A DNA stretch of 64,000 bases from Bin22 sp965207275 (lineage in GTDB: Bacteria > Chloroflexota > Dehalococcoidia > Lucifugimonadales > UBA3495): positions 1-64,000 of the forward strand of contig CBDBMH010000002.1 of assembly GCA_965207275.1 (NCBI GenBank), written 5' to 3'. The translations under genes and the position numbers were made by a program. Each line of letters begins with the position of its first letter. Position 1 is the stretch's first letter. Of this stretch, positions 34,461 through 42,298 are shown one piece after another. The notes beneath the pieces are model-generated. The model was not told where the DNA came from and did not search any database. It was given only the letters and a program-made list of their open reading frames with translations.

Positions 34461-35630
34461 ATGAACCAACCAGCAGACCTGACCCCGGCGGCCCTCTACT
34501 CCCGGGGCTTCTGGGTCGCCAGCAGAGTTCCCTACGGCTACCGCAAGCTGATGGTCCAGGACGGGGCCAAGAAACGCCCCACTCTGGAACTTCACCCGGA
34601 CACCGCTCCCGTGGTGCAACGCATCTTCAACCTGGCTGAGGCCGGGCACGGCATCCTGGACATCACCCGCACCCTGAACGGTGAGGGCATCGCCAACCCC
34701 ACCGGACTGCCCTGGTCCAAGAACGGCGTCCACATCATCCTGCGCAACGAAACCTACACCGGCACTCTGACCTGGGGCGCTTCGGCGAAGCACAAGGGCG
34801 ACCCGGTGCGGGTGGAGAAGGCCTTCCCCGCCATCGTGTCCAAGACCCAGTTCCGCAAGGTGAACAAGCAGTTGCGTTCCCGCGCTCCGAAACAGGCCCA
34901 TCCCCGGCGGGTGGCCAGTTCCTACCTGCTCAGCGGGCTGGTCAAGTGCAGGGCGTGCAGCCGGGCCATGTCCGGCCAGGACTCCAAGAGCGGCCAGTTC
35001 GCCTACTACGTCTGCCAATCATTGATGAAGCGGGGCAGTGGCGCCTGCAAATGTCCCCGGCTCAACGCCCGCCGGTTCGAGGAGATGGTGGTTGACCGCA
35101 TCCGCGACAACATCCTCACCGAGTCCAACATCCGCGAGTTGTTCAGGCTGGTGGACGAGGAGATGGACGGCATTGCCCGGGAACAACGGCAGCGGCTGGA
35201 AACCGCCGAGGCGGAACTGGCCGACGTGAAGCGCCGGCTGGACCGGCTCTACAACCTGGCCGAGACCACCGACCTGGACGTGGACGACTTCATGCCCCGC
35301 ATCCGGGAACACCGGGAACGGCAGCAGAAGCTGGAGGAAACGGCGGAGGATGCCCGGCTCATGATGTCCCAGCGCCGGGTGGTGCTGGACGACGTGGAAA
35401 CCATCACCGCTTACTGCGAGGACCTGAGCGGGTATCTGCGGGAGAGCGAGCTGACCGAGCGGCGGGCCTTCATCGAGTCCTTCGTTCGGGAGATCGTGGT
35501 GGAACCCGGCGGCGCGATGGTGCGTTACACCATCCCGATGCCGGAAGATAGTCCCATAGGGGGAAAAGATACCGAGGAGATGGCCTTGCACTCCCCGGTA
35601 CTGTCTTCGGTCAAGTCTGGTGGGGCCTGA
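34461..35630 (+). CDS. large serine recombinase lacking its catalytic domain
   Basis: 389 residues from ATG 34461, with an AGGAGG ribosome site. After MNQPADLTPAALY the protein jumps directly to SRGFWVASRVPYGYRKLM, which in the full-length relative at 63391 begins about residue 149. The missing piece is the resolvase domain with the active serine. The rest is intact: the Recombinase domain (about 10-120), a zinc ribbon (CRACSRAM ... YYVC ... GACKC, about 162-200), a coiled coil (about 225-320) and the C-terminal tail. The join is in frame and clean. The product can probably bind att-like DNA but cannot cut it. It may be a relic or a binding-only regulator. Confidence 0.88.
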   Translation: MNQPADLTPAALYSRGFWVASRVPYGYRKLMVQDGAKKRPTLELHPDTAPVVQRIFNLAEAGHGILDITRTLNGEGIANPTGLPWSKNGVHIILRNETYTGTLTWGASAKHKGDPVRVEKAFPAIVSKTQFRKVNKQLRSRAPKQAHPRRVASSYLLSGLVKCRACSRAMSGQDSKSGQFAYYVCQSLMKRGSGACKCPRLNARRFEEMVVDRIRDNILTESNIRELFRLVDEEMDGIAREQRQRLETAEAELADVKRRLDRLYNLAETTDLDVDDFMPRIREHRERQQKLEETAEDARLMMSQRRVVLDDVETITAYCEDLSGYLRESELTERRAFIESFVREIVVEPGGAMVRYTIPMPEDSPIGGKDTEEMALHSPVLSSVKSGGA

Positions 35631-35801
35631 GTGCACGGTAGGTGGAACCGTCTTCGAGATGTGGCTAGGGTCTCTGTGAGGTCTGTCGCCCAGGGTTCGT
35701 CACTGCAATCTCAGAAGCCCTGTCCGACAAGAAGCGTGTCCGGCCTGGGAACCTGCTCTAGTATGTAGGGAGCGAGGATGTTGTCTTGGTCGCTACCAAT
35801 A

Positions 35802-36440
35802 TCACTCCATCGCCTGCACGACGACACGTCCGTCGGCGGCGACTTCCAGGTACAGGCTGTGCCTGTCCAGCAACATCATGCCGACGAGACCGTCTATGCC
35901 AACAGCGGCAGCCTCGATGTATCTCGGTTGGCCGTCCCAGACCGCAGTGACGCCATTCACGTCGAAGGAAGCCTAGCTACCATCGGCAAGGATGGCCTCG
36001 CCGTCGCCCACCACAGATAGTCCCAAGTCCGCCACCAGCGTTGGCGGCAATGTCAGATAGCCATTGAAGCCGGTGTCTACCACGGCGGCAACTTCCCGCG
36101 TCTGCCCTGTCGGGCCCAACAGGGGAATTGTTACAACGGCTTCGAGATTGGCGTTCACGAAGCCCTCGATCATCCGCCTTTCCGTATGGAACTGCCCCCC
36201 GAAGCGGTACAGCGCCTGATGTCCGACCCGCATCAGCCAGACCTGGGCGTCAGGGTGCTGATCCCGCAGGCCCTTGGATGCCGCAATGGCATCTTCGCCG
36301 AGGGCATAGCTGCCGCTGCCAATGTCAATGGCGACGACCTCCCCATGATGGTCGGCCTCAACAAGATGGCGAATGTCCCTCGTAAATCTCCTTTCCAAGG
36401 CGGGCCGTCTCTTCGCGGGGCTTGCGCGTTGGCGGCGTCA
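35802..36440 (-). pseudogene. broken clan AA aspartic protease with its small upstream partner
   Basis: The distal part reads AVVDTGFNGYLTLPPTLVADLG (retropepsin-like active site DTG) and continues through a TAG stop at 35973-35975 in the same frame with ASFDVNGVTAVWDGQ ... VGIDGLVGMMLLDRHSLYLEV, ending at 35802. The proximal part (HLVEADHHGEVVAIDIGSGSYALGEDAIAA) is the small protein usually encoded just before this protease. Its N-terminus (KPREETARLGKEIYE) is in another frame, so a frameshift lies near 36388. With one nonsense and one frameshift lesion the gene pair is inactive. Confidence 0.75.
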
Positions 36441-36492
36441 CTTCTTCCCCCCTTCCAAAGGCACTCGCGTACACTTGATATTCAAAATCTTC

Positions 36493-36550
36493 TTCAAACT
36501 GAGACACTACCGAGTTTTCGCCACGCAGAATTTCAAACTGAGACACTACC
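36493..36550 (+). repeat. two direct copies of a 19-bp motif
   Basis: TTCAAACTGAGACACTACC occurs at 36493-36511 and again at 36532-36550, exactly. Paired terminal motifs like this are seen at the ends of some insertion sequences, but no transposase is nearby. Confidence 0.8.
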
Positions 36551-36563
36551 TTTTGAGTTGATT

Positions 36564-36579
36564 CGTGTCCGTGGACACG
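36564..36579. promoter_or_regulatory. palindrome CGTGTCC-GT-GGACACG
   Basis: Perfect 7-bp arms around a 2-base centre. The same arms, extended by two base pairs, occur at 41206-41225. It could be an operator or the core of a small repeat. Confidence 0.45.
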
Positions 36580-36604
36580 GCGCTGCTCATCCAGGCCCTC
36601 CAGG

Positions 36605-36829
36605 TCAGAATGCAGTCCGCAACAAGGCGGCAACAGCGACGGCTAGGAGACCGCCGCCTATTCCAATTATCGCCCAAAACAAGCGGTCCATGCGGCGGTT
36701 AGTGTCTGCTAGGGCAGAATGAGCCTGCCCCTCGGTGCTGGATAAAGCGGCGAGCATATCAGCCCGTAGCTTTTCTAAGTTGGCTTTTGTTGCCAACGGA
36801 CCCGCTTTTCTAACCTCGCCTCGTTGCAA
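36605..36829 (-). CDS. small coiled-coil protein with C-terminal membrane helix
   Basis: A frame of 74 codons. The readable part (LEKLRADMLAALSSTEGQAHSALADTNRRMDRLFWAIIGIGGGLLAVAVAALLRTAF) is a short coiled coil followed by a membrane helix. Proteins of this plan are frequent in accessory DNA. The only start at the full length is TTG without a ribosome site; ATG at 36757 would leave 50 residues. It may be the remaining 3' end of a longer gene. Confidence 0.4.
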   Translation of the reverse strand: MQRGEVRKAGPLATKANLEKLRADMLAALSSTEGQAHSALADTNRRMDRLFWAIIGIGGGLLAVAVAALLRTAF

Positions 36830-36843
36830 CAGGAATAGTTGGG

Positions 36844-37383
36844 TTATCTGTGAATGGCCTGAAACGAGCGCACCATCTCAAGGGTTTCCTCAAAGTCCAG
36901 GTCGCTCCTTACGGCGTAAAAAATGCGTTTGCCTTTGTATTCAGTTTCCCACTCTACGGCGACTTTTGGACCCTCTGGAGTGTCGGCCTGTCTGACTTCG
37001 GCTTCAAAATCGCCAAAGTCTATTATTTCCCAGGCTATGATATCTCCGATATTGGTTTGAACGGTGGGGAACGTGCCTTCCGCCAAAAACTGATTTATAG
37101 AGATGTTCCTGTAGCCGCTGGGCGTGTATTTCCGCAGGACGAAGCGTACCCCCTTAACTTCGTGCCCATAGTGTGGGCCATCAAGGAGGCTGACGTGAGG
37201 ATCCATCTCGTATCCGTCCGGGATGTAAATGGGAGCTTGAATGGGGAAAGGAACATGAGGCTGCGCTTCGGCGATAGTTGGGTTTCTGGGAGGCATAGAG
37301 GTTGGCTCGCTCGAGCAAGCAAGCGAGCCGACCAAAATCAAAATTACCGCAACAGTGAACGCAAAAACCGAAAAGCTAATCAA
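36844..37383 (-). CDS. lipoprotein, DUF4367-like
   Basis: 179 residues with a lipobox (LILVGSLAC) after the N-terminal hydrophobic stretch. The mature domain starts with VPFPIQAPIYIPDGYEMD and ends with YAVRSDLDFEETLEMVRSF, the layout of DUF4367-type domains found in exported proteins and anti-sigma factors. The start is TTG at 37383, which overlaps the stop of the upstream gene (TTGATTAG), so translation should be coupled. It shares its domain plan with that upstream gene. Function is unknown; it could sense envelope signals. Confidence 0.7.
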   Translation of the reverse strand: MISFSVFAFTVAVILILVGSLACSSEPTSMPPRNPTIAEAQPHVPFPIQAPIYIPDGYEMDPHVSLLDGPHYGHEVKGVRFVLRKYTPSGYRNISINQFLAEGTFPTVQTNIGDIIAWEIIDFGDFEAEVRQADTPEGPKVAVEWETEYKGKRIFYAVRSDLDFEETLEMVRSFQAIHR

Positions 37384-37933
37384 GTGACTTTGCCAACTTT
37401 AAGGTCTCGGCTGGAGACAGATAGGTCACCATGTTGTAGAAGATGCCATCGTCGGCGTTCTCCCACACCAAGGCCGTCTGGGTTCCCTTTGAATGACTGA
37501 CGCTCCACATGTCAGCGCTTTTGCCCAATACAGTGTGCTGTCCGGTCTTGGTGCCTTTGACTACCCGGTAGCCGGGATATTTGCTACCGAGGAATTGTTC
37601 GAAGAAGATTGCGTCGCGGGTCAGGCCTCCTTCCTGTCTGGTATTCTCATAGTAGAGGGCAATGCCTGTCACTCTAATGGGGTTTTCGGGCGACACTTTC
37701 CCGCCCTCGGTGGGCGACTCGATCAGGGTATAGGCGGTAAGCTCGTAGTTTTCAGGCACTTTGGAAGGCATCTTGACATCGAACGGTACCTTTAGTTTGG
37801 CTTCGTCCAATTGAGGATGATGGTCGTGGTTGTGTTGGGGCGCGATGGGTGTCTCAACGGCGAAGGCTACACCGGTGCCAACAAGAACTGCTACCGCCAA
37901 AGCGGAGGCAACCCACTTGAAATTTGAAAACAT
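37376..37933 (-). CDS. secreted protein, DUF4367-like
   Basis: 185 residues from ATG 37933, with AAGAGGTG upstream. The signal peptide is VASALAVAVLVGTGVAFAVE. A His-rich stretch follows (PQHNHDHHPQ), which could bind metal. The domain VPFDVKMPSKVPENYELTAYTLIES ... VWENADDGIFYNMVTYLSPAETLKLAKSLD has the same plan as the lipoprotein encoded next. The two genes overlap by 8 bases and form an operon. They are probably old duplicates, one soluble and one lipid-anchored. Confidence 0.75.
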   Translation of the reverse strand: MFSNFKWVASALAVAVLVGTGVAFAVETPIAPQHNHDHHPQLDEAKLKVPFDVKMPSKVPENYELTAYTLIESPTEGGKVSPENPIRVTGIALYYENTRQEGGLTRDAIFFEQFLGSKYPGYRVVKGTKTGQHTVLGKSADMWSVSHSKGTQTALVWENADDGIFYNMVTYLSPAETLKLAKSLD

Positions 37934-37972
37934 TCTACACCTCTTGTATATTTTTGCGCGCTCGTCCAGGCC

Positions 37973-38479
37973 TTATTCGTCGGGGTAGAAGAAGTCCCAA
38001 TCGATGTTTTGGCAAGCAGTGCCGGAACCAGCATAGCTGTACACCGTCACTACTATCTGATTATTCCAGGCAAAGGAGACGGTCTTGTCCAGCCTGGGCG
38101 TGTTGTAGGTCTCGCCGTCCTCAAGGGGCGTGTTCAGCATGAAACACTTGATTACCATTGTCTGATTGTTGTAGTTGCCCAGCCGGTACGTACCGCCGGA
38201 AGGTGTGCCGGAATAGTTTTTCGACTTGACCGAGGTGTAGTAAATCTCGGCATCGTCGTCCGTAACCTCATTGAAGTAGGTCTTGTTGGTCAGCCGGTAG
38301 GTGGATCCGCACGCTGCGTCAAGAGACGAGGTATTGCTGTGGCCGGTGGTCACGGAGTTGTAGTGAGAAGCGATATCCGTCGTGGTGTAGTGGGCCTGAG
38401 CGACTTCCGTGGAAAAGAAGCCCACGGCCAGGGCCACCGCGACAAATATAGGAGCAAACCTTATAAATAGTTTGTGAAT
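37973..38479 (-). CDS. secreted protein with a probable ATT start codon
   Basis: The frame up to GTG 38437 would begin MALAVGFFSTEVAQA, a signal peptide without its positive N-terminus. Fourteen codons upstream an ATT at 38479 is preceded at 7 bases by AAGGAGAG and would give a complete signal peptide (MHKLFIRFAPIFVAVALAVGFFSTEVAQA). There is no ATG, GTG or TTG between. The mature protein of about 140 residues has three cysteines, is rich in Thr, Tyr and Asn, and contains YRLTNKTYFNEV and VVTVYSYAGSGTAC. No family is recognised. An ATG-to-ATT mutation that silences the gene is the alternative. Confidence 0.65.
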   Translation of the reverse strand: MHKLFIRFAPIFVAVALAVGFFSTEVAQAHYTTTDIASHYNSVTTGHSNTSSLDAACGSTYRLTNKTYFNEVTDDDAEIYYTSVKSKNYSGTPSGGTYRLGNYNNQTMVIKCFMLNTPLEDGETYNTPRLDKTVSFAWNNQIVVTVYSYAGSGTACQNIDWDFFYPDE

Positions 38480-38830
38480 TGGGAAACTCTCCTTAAGTGG
38501 CTAAAAAATACGATGGCACCAGGTTATAAATGTTCTTGAACGCCGCCTCCTCTGCCCCGGATGCTGATCAGGTCAGGGGGCAATCCCTCGCTTTCCAGTG
38601 ACACGGATAAAGAGGCTAACTTTGGTGGGGCGTACTGTCAAACTGTCGTGAACAACCTTTTCTGCCGCCAAGACAGATTAGATAGAGGTAGCCGCGATTG
38701 ATTTGGAGGAAGATGATAGGAAGTCCGACCACTATGGTTGAACGTGTCGTGGAAAGGTTTTCTGCATAGCAAACCGGCCCCGAAAAGGGCTCGGCTTACA
38801 ATAGTGGTTCGCCCAAGGGCATTTCCGTGA
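38480..38830. other. 351-base stretch, no gene seen
   Basis: It contains the promoter region of the leftward secreted gene. A frame on the minus strand (38638-38898) has no support. No hairpin or RNA gene stands out. Confidence 0.4.
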
Positions 38831-39045
38831 CTAGTCGGCCGGCGTGGTGAGCTGGTGAAAGACCGACGCCCCGTCGTCGTCGTGGGTGTGGCCTTCATGG
38901 CGGCCCAACAGCTCTTGGTGGTTCTTGTTCATGTCAGCACGGAGTTGGTCCATGCCTCGGTTCATTTCTTCGCGGACCTTCCCGACTTCCCAACGTATCC
39001 ACCCACCAGTCGGGCTACCAGTTCCTCGATACTCGGAGTTGTCAT
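38831..39045 (-). pseudogene. small coiled-coil protein broken by a frameshift
   Basis: ATG 39045 with AGGGAAG upstream starts MTTPSIEELVARLVGGYV, which then runs into a stop. From about 38990 another frame continues in the same sense as WEVGKVREEMNRGMDQLRADMNKNHQELLGRHEGHTHDDDGASVF. Joined, these make a typical small coiled-coil protein. A single-base lesion separates the halves. It is either decayed or a sequence error. Confidence 0.5.
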
Positions 39046-39102
39046 AGCTACTTCCCTGTTTCAAAAAAGCGCTTCTTTGAAACACTTTTGGAGGAAATTA
39101 AA

Positions 39103-39351
39103 ATGAGTGAAGACCAGCTTATGTTCTTGAACAAGCAGGATAAGCATGACTTTGAGGGGGGCGGCTTCTTTGCTGAAGTTAATACTGAATGGCTTGAGGC
39201 TCGCAGTGGGGTTTACTTTGAAACAGACAATGTCGCTGTCGTGCCAGTTCCTGAAACTTCTGTTGTTCGAGGCAAGGCATCCCATGTCCGGTACACTCGA
39301 AACAGCGTTACGGATGACCCTTGGAGAATAGAGTCATATTTTCTGGTGTAA
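39103..39351 (+). CDS. small hypothetical protein
   Basis: 82 residues from ATG 39103, with GGAGG at good spacing. The sequence MSEDQLMFLNKQDKHDFEGGGFFAEVNTEWLEARSGVYFETDNVAVVPVPETSVVRG is acidic and soluble, with no signal or membrane helix. I recognise no family. The ribosome site and balanced composition support a real gene. It is divergent from the broken gene ending at 39045, and the intergenic space of 57 bases would hold both promoters. Confidence 0.55.
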   Translation: MSEDQLMFLNKQDKHDFEGGGFFAEVNTEWLEARSGVYFETDNVAVVPVPETSVVRGKASHVRYTRNSVTDDPWRIESYFLV

Positions 39352-39445
39352 GTAAGCTTTCTTGCCACGAAGCCACTACTTCAACGAAGGTGACATAGGT
39401 TCGCGCAAGGCCTATTCTGTCAACTGATGCCCAGGCTCGCGTTTA

Positions 39446-39463
39446 TTTTCACAATGTTGACAT
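39446..39463 (+). repeat. 18-bp inverted repeat, left copy
   Basis: TTTTCACAATGTTGACAT here occurs again as its exact reverse complement at 41172-41189. The two bracket 1.74 kb holding two genes. Confidence 0.75.
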
Positions 39464-39532
39464 TCTGGCATATCAAGCAGACTATATACCAACCAACCTA
39501 AAAGCCTGGAGCGTAAAGCAACAGGAGGAGCC

Positions 39533-39934
39533 ATGAAAGAATCACGGCCTGTCCTCATCGCCACCACCATCGCCCACGCCAGTGCATGGCTAATCTTCAT
39601 CTGGCTGGTCTTTCCCACCTGCATCTACGGAGGCGTAGCCAGGGAATCGGCGTCCATGATCATTGCCGGATGCCCCCTTCACTACGATTTGTGGGACGCC
39701 GCCTGGTACTTTACCCCGGTCGTCTTCACCGGCATAGCCCTCGCCCTGGTTCTAACCGTCAAACTTTCCCGTCTTACGGGAACATTGCTACTCAGTGTCA
39801 TTACCCTCGCCGTAACCACCATATGCGCACTCGGGTACCTGGGCTTCGGCATCGGATACATTCCTTCGGCGCTGGCCATGCTGGCAGTAGTCCTCATCAA
39901 AGCATGCCGGGCCGACCCACCTAAAACAATCTAA
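39533..39934 (+). CDS. four-helix membrane protein, paralogue of 33868-34332
   Basis: 133 residues from ATG 39533, with an AGGAGG ribosome site. Four membrane helices: IATTIAHASAWLIFIWLVFP, then after a loop with cysteines (CIYGG ... AGCPLHYD) YFTPVVFTGIALALVLTV, LTGTLLLSVITLAVTTICALGYL and IGYIPSALAMLAVVLIKA. The final two helices align clearly with the protein at 33868. It precedes a secreted protein gene by about 100 bases. Its function is unknown. Confidence 0.72.
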   Translation: MKESRPVLIATTIAHASAWLIFIWLVFPTCIYGGVARESASMIIAGCPLHYDLWDAAWYFTPVVFTGIALALVLTVKLSRLTGTLLLSVITLAVTTICALGYLGFGIGYIPSALAMLAVVLIKACRADPPKTI

Positions 39935-40031
39935 AGGAGGTGCGTGCGCGGGAAAGAAAACCCCGCGAGCAAGAGATTTACCGTACAGAAAGAACGAGAA
40001 TCCTCAGCTGTTTTTAAACGAGAGGTGACAG

Positions 40032-40820
40032 ATGTTCAAAATAAAGTACCTGCTTCCAGCTTTCATCCTGGCCCTCCTCTTGCTCATTCCCGCGGGAGTA
40101 ACGGCCGACAACAACGCCGCCAACAGCCTTCAGATCGACATCGGCGGCACTCCCGTAAGCGGCCCCATCAGCAAGGGCGACACCATTTACGAGGACAGAG
40201 CCACTCCCGGGCCCGACCACGCAGGATGTGCTAATCCCGACATCAGCATCAGAGCAGAATCTGATGTAGCCCGGGTCAGGGTGGGACCTGAAGAAGATTC
40301 GTGCAACATTGTGGTGCATGCCCTGGACCTCAGAGCTAACTCCCTCAACGCAGATGACCCATCCGCTCACTACAACATCGGAACAGAGCTTGGCTACAAG
40401 TGGAAGATCGAAATTATTGGCAAGATTGTCGGCGTGAACTCCGTTGACGACCTCACCAAGACTACTTCCCGCTTTACCGTCAAGACCGCAACCAACACCA
40501 ATTCAGGCGACCTCTTCGACGGAAACAACAGGTACCACTCCTGTTGGGCAAAATGGCTGATTCCCTTCTGGTACTACAAGGTAAAGAAGTGCGACAAAAG
40601 CCACGACCTGGACAGTTCCACCTACATGTACGTGGATACGAAGGGAACTTACACCCACACCCTTGTCTCTGCCGCCGGGCATTCAGTACGTACCAGGGCA
40701 ACAGCCCGGGGGAACAAGCCCATAGACGATGCCTTCGGGTACCTTTGCACCCAATCCAGCAAGCCAACGGGCTCTTCCCTGGAATGCGACTTCACCGTCA
40801 CCTACCTGGGGTACAACTAG
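40032..40820 (+). CDS. secreted protein, function unknown
   Basis: 262 residues from ATG 40032, with AGAGGTGA upstream. A strong signal peptide (FKIKYLLPAFILALLLLIPAGVTA) precedes a mature beta-rich protein with six or seven cysteines (AGCANPD, EDSCNIV, YHSCWAKW, VKKCDKSH, YLCTQS, LECDF). The middle part (HYNIGTELGYKWKIEIIGKIVGVNSVDD) and the C-terminal FTVTYLGYN have no known family. The odd cysteine spacing suggests disulfide-stabilised extracellular folding. A strong terminator follows at 40897, so this gene ends a transcript. Confidence 0.75.
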   Translation: MFKIKYLLPAFILALLLLIPAGVTADNNAANSLQIDIGGTPVSGPISKGDTIYEDRATPGPDHAGCANPDISIRAESDVARVRVGPEEDSCNIVVHALDLRANSLNADDPSAHYNIGTELGYKWKIEIIGKIVGVNSVDDLTKTTSRFTVKTATNTNSGDLFDGNNRYHSCWAKWLIPFWYYKVKKCDKSHDLDSSTYMYVDTKGTYTHTLVSAAGHSVRTRATARGNKPIDDAFGYLCTQSSKPTGSSLECDFTVTYLGYN

Positions 40821-40896
40821 AACGGATGCAGCGGCCAACTTACCGGTTGACGTAACCGGTATTGGCGAACCATTATTGTCAACCAGGCCCAAATCG

Positions 40897-40924
40897 GGGC
40901 CGGTGTCAGATATGACACCGGCCC
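40897..40924 (+). terminator. intrinsic terminator after the secreted-protein gene
   Basis: A perfect 12-bp stem (GGGCCGGTGTCA and complement) with the 4-base loop GATA, followed by TTTT. It lies 76 bases after the stop at 40820. Confidence 0.9.
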
Positions 40925-41171
40925 TTTTCTTGGCTTCCTGGATTACGAAATCCGCTTCCCGCTGCAGTTAGTATTCGTAATTTTGTTTGGACTTCGTCAA
41001 ACCGATGTGCGCTGACCCGGTTACTGGCCCGACCCCGAGGCCTTTGCCGCCGCCCTGGCAGCCCAGGAGGTCTGGACCCGGGGCAGGTCTTACTTAATGG
41101 ACCTTCTTCGCAGGACTTGTTGTCCTGCAGTGAGCACCTCCTTTGCGGTATCCTCTACGCTAATTTCTAGT

Positions 41172-41189
41172 ATGTCAACATTGTGAAAA
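41172..41189 (-). repeat. 18-bp inverted repeat, right copy
   Basis: It is the exact reverse complement of 39446-39463. Flanking bases differ, so the conserved unit is 18 bp. Confidence 0.75.
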
Positions 41190-41205
41190 GAAGTTCTAGC
41201 AACAG

Positions 41206-41225
41206 GCCGTGTCCACGGACACGGC
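41206..41225. promoter_or_regulatory. palindrome GCCGTGTCC-AC-GGACACGGC
   Basis: Perfect 9-bp arms around a 2-base centre. It shares its arms with 36564-36579 in inverse orientation. It lies 17 bases from the 18-bp inverted repeat end. Confidence 0.45.
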
Positions 41226-41648
41226 TTCGACTTGCACAGGGCCTTTCGATTATTGTCTGAACTATGATTCGTTTGATTTTGAGATTTACAGGATGTTCCG
41301 TCTTCTACTGTACGCAAAGCTGCTGATGCCGGGAATTTCACCCTCACCCCCCGATTTCGCGGGGGCAGGCTCTAACCCTCTCCCTCAAGGGAGAGAGGAT
41401 AACCGAAAGGCCCTGTGCGATCCTCAGGATCAACCCATCCTCTCCACCATTCCCTCCTTCCCGAGAGTCCAGTAAACGAATGCGTGAGGATTATTTCTGA
41501 ATAATTTACCTTGGGGAATATGGATACCTGCTTTCGTAGTAGTGACGCGCTTGAGGGTTAGAATACGACGGCCCTGTCGCCAAAGGCAAGTTGGATGCGA
41601 TGGAGGCGATTGCGTGGTAGCATCTGTTGAGCGTTCCTCGTTACAGGC

Positions 41649-41677
41649 GGCTTCTCGTATCGGAAACCACTATCCCA
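41649..41677 (+). repeat. 29-bp dispersed motif, copy 1
   Basis: It matches 46373-46401 at 24 of 29 positions (core CGTATCxGAAACCA). Copy 2 forms a GGTTTC/GAAACC hairpin; in this copy the left arm is GGCTTC. Confidence 0.5.
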
Positions 41678-41917
41678 AACGCTGACTGAGCCGCCGACCC
41701 CAACGCCAACCGTTGAATCTAGCCAGGGAGTGGCCACTGACATTCGCATAGTCTGCTCATTGGGCATCGTCTCCGGCTGATTCCAACCAGCCAACCCGAT
41801 GCGGCGCCCATATTCAGGAAGTCCCCAGGGCCTTCATCCCTTAACATCCTGGACCTGCCAGACGTTGCCAAGAGGGAAGGGAGCCTTCCAATCATCCCAA
41901 GGGAGGACCATGATTCA

Positions 41918-42163
41918 ATGCCGAGACAACGCATTCACCACAACAGGGCAGACCACGACTACCCCGACGACTTCTCCCGGCGGCTGGTGCGCTTCCAGGA
42001 GGAGTCCGGTCTCACGTGGGCGGAGTTGAACCGTCACCTCGGGACCGATCCCGAGACCGTGAGGCGCTGGCGGGACAAGGGAGTGCGCCCCACGGGGAAG
42101 CACCTGCTGACGCTGCTGGCCCTGGTCGGATCCTACGGCCTGGGCCACCTGTTCACCCAGTAA
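41918..42163 (+). CDS. small XRE-type helix-turn-helix protein
   Basis: 81 residues. The core FSRRLVRFQEESGLTWAELNRHLGTDPETVRRWRDKGVRPTGKHLLTLLALVGSYGLGHLF is an XRE-like DNA-binding domain. It aligns with the N-terminal half of the element protein at 62185 (DFGRRLERLKEASGLSWRGLARALGVDPKRLGPWRKGV), so it may descend from a similar mobile element. GGGAGG lies 14 bases upstream of this ATG, a little far; an ATG at 41909 is in another frame. It is probably a transcriptional regulator. Confidence 0.7.
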   Translation: MPRQRIHHNRADHDYPDDFSRRLVRFQEESGLTWAELNRHLGTDPETVRRWRDKGVRPTGKHLLTLLALVGSYGLGHLFTQ

Positions 42164-42298
42164 GTAGGATAGGGCGGCGCCGCCGCAGAAGCTGAAACGC
42201 ATGGAAGGCGGCGTAGGTAGCCATCCCCCACCCTTTATTATGCTGTTAAGGCCGCAGACGGTCCTGTTGAATTTGGCAGGGCATAATAAGGAACAACA

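Larger units (their letters stand above)
40925..41917. other. 993-base intergenic region with hairpins and gene debris
   Basis: Near 41037-41090 a readable piece (PEAFAAALAAQEVWTRGRSY) looks like debris of a gene. A 20-bp palindrome lies at 41206-41225. Around 41348-41396 there are two adjacent hairpins (CCCCG/CGGGG and CTCTCCC/GGGAGAG), the latter of the common intergenic CCCTCTCCC type. A 29-bp motif at 41649-41677 recurs at 46373. Minus-strand frames at 41558-41934 are unsupported. Confidence 0.5.

Noticed and set aside
39446..39500. promoter with TTGACA and TATATA
   Set aside because: The spacing is 20 bases, too long for a standard promoter; the exact inverted copy at 41172 makes a repeat end more likely.
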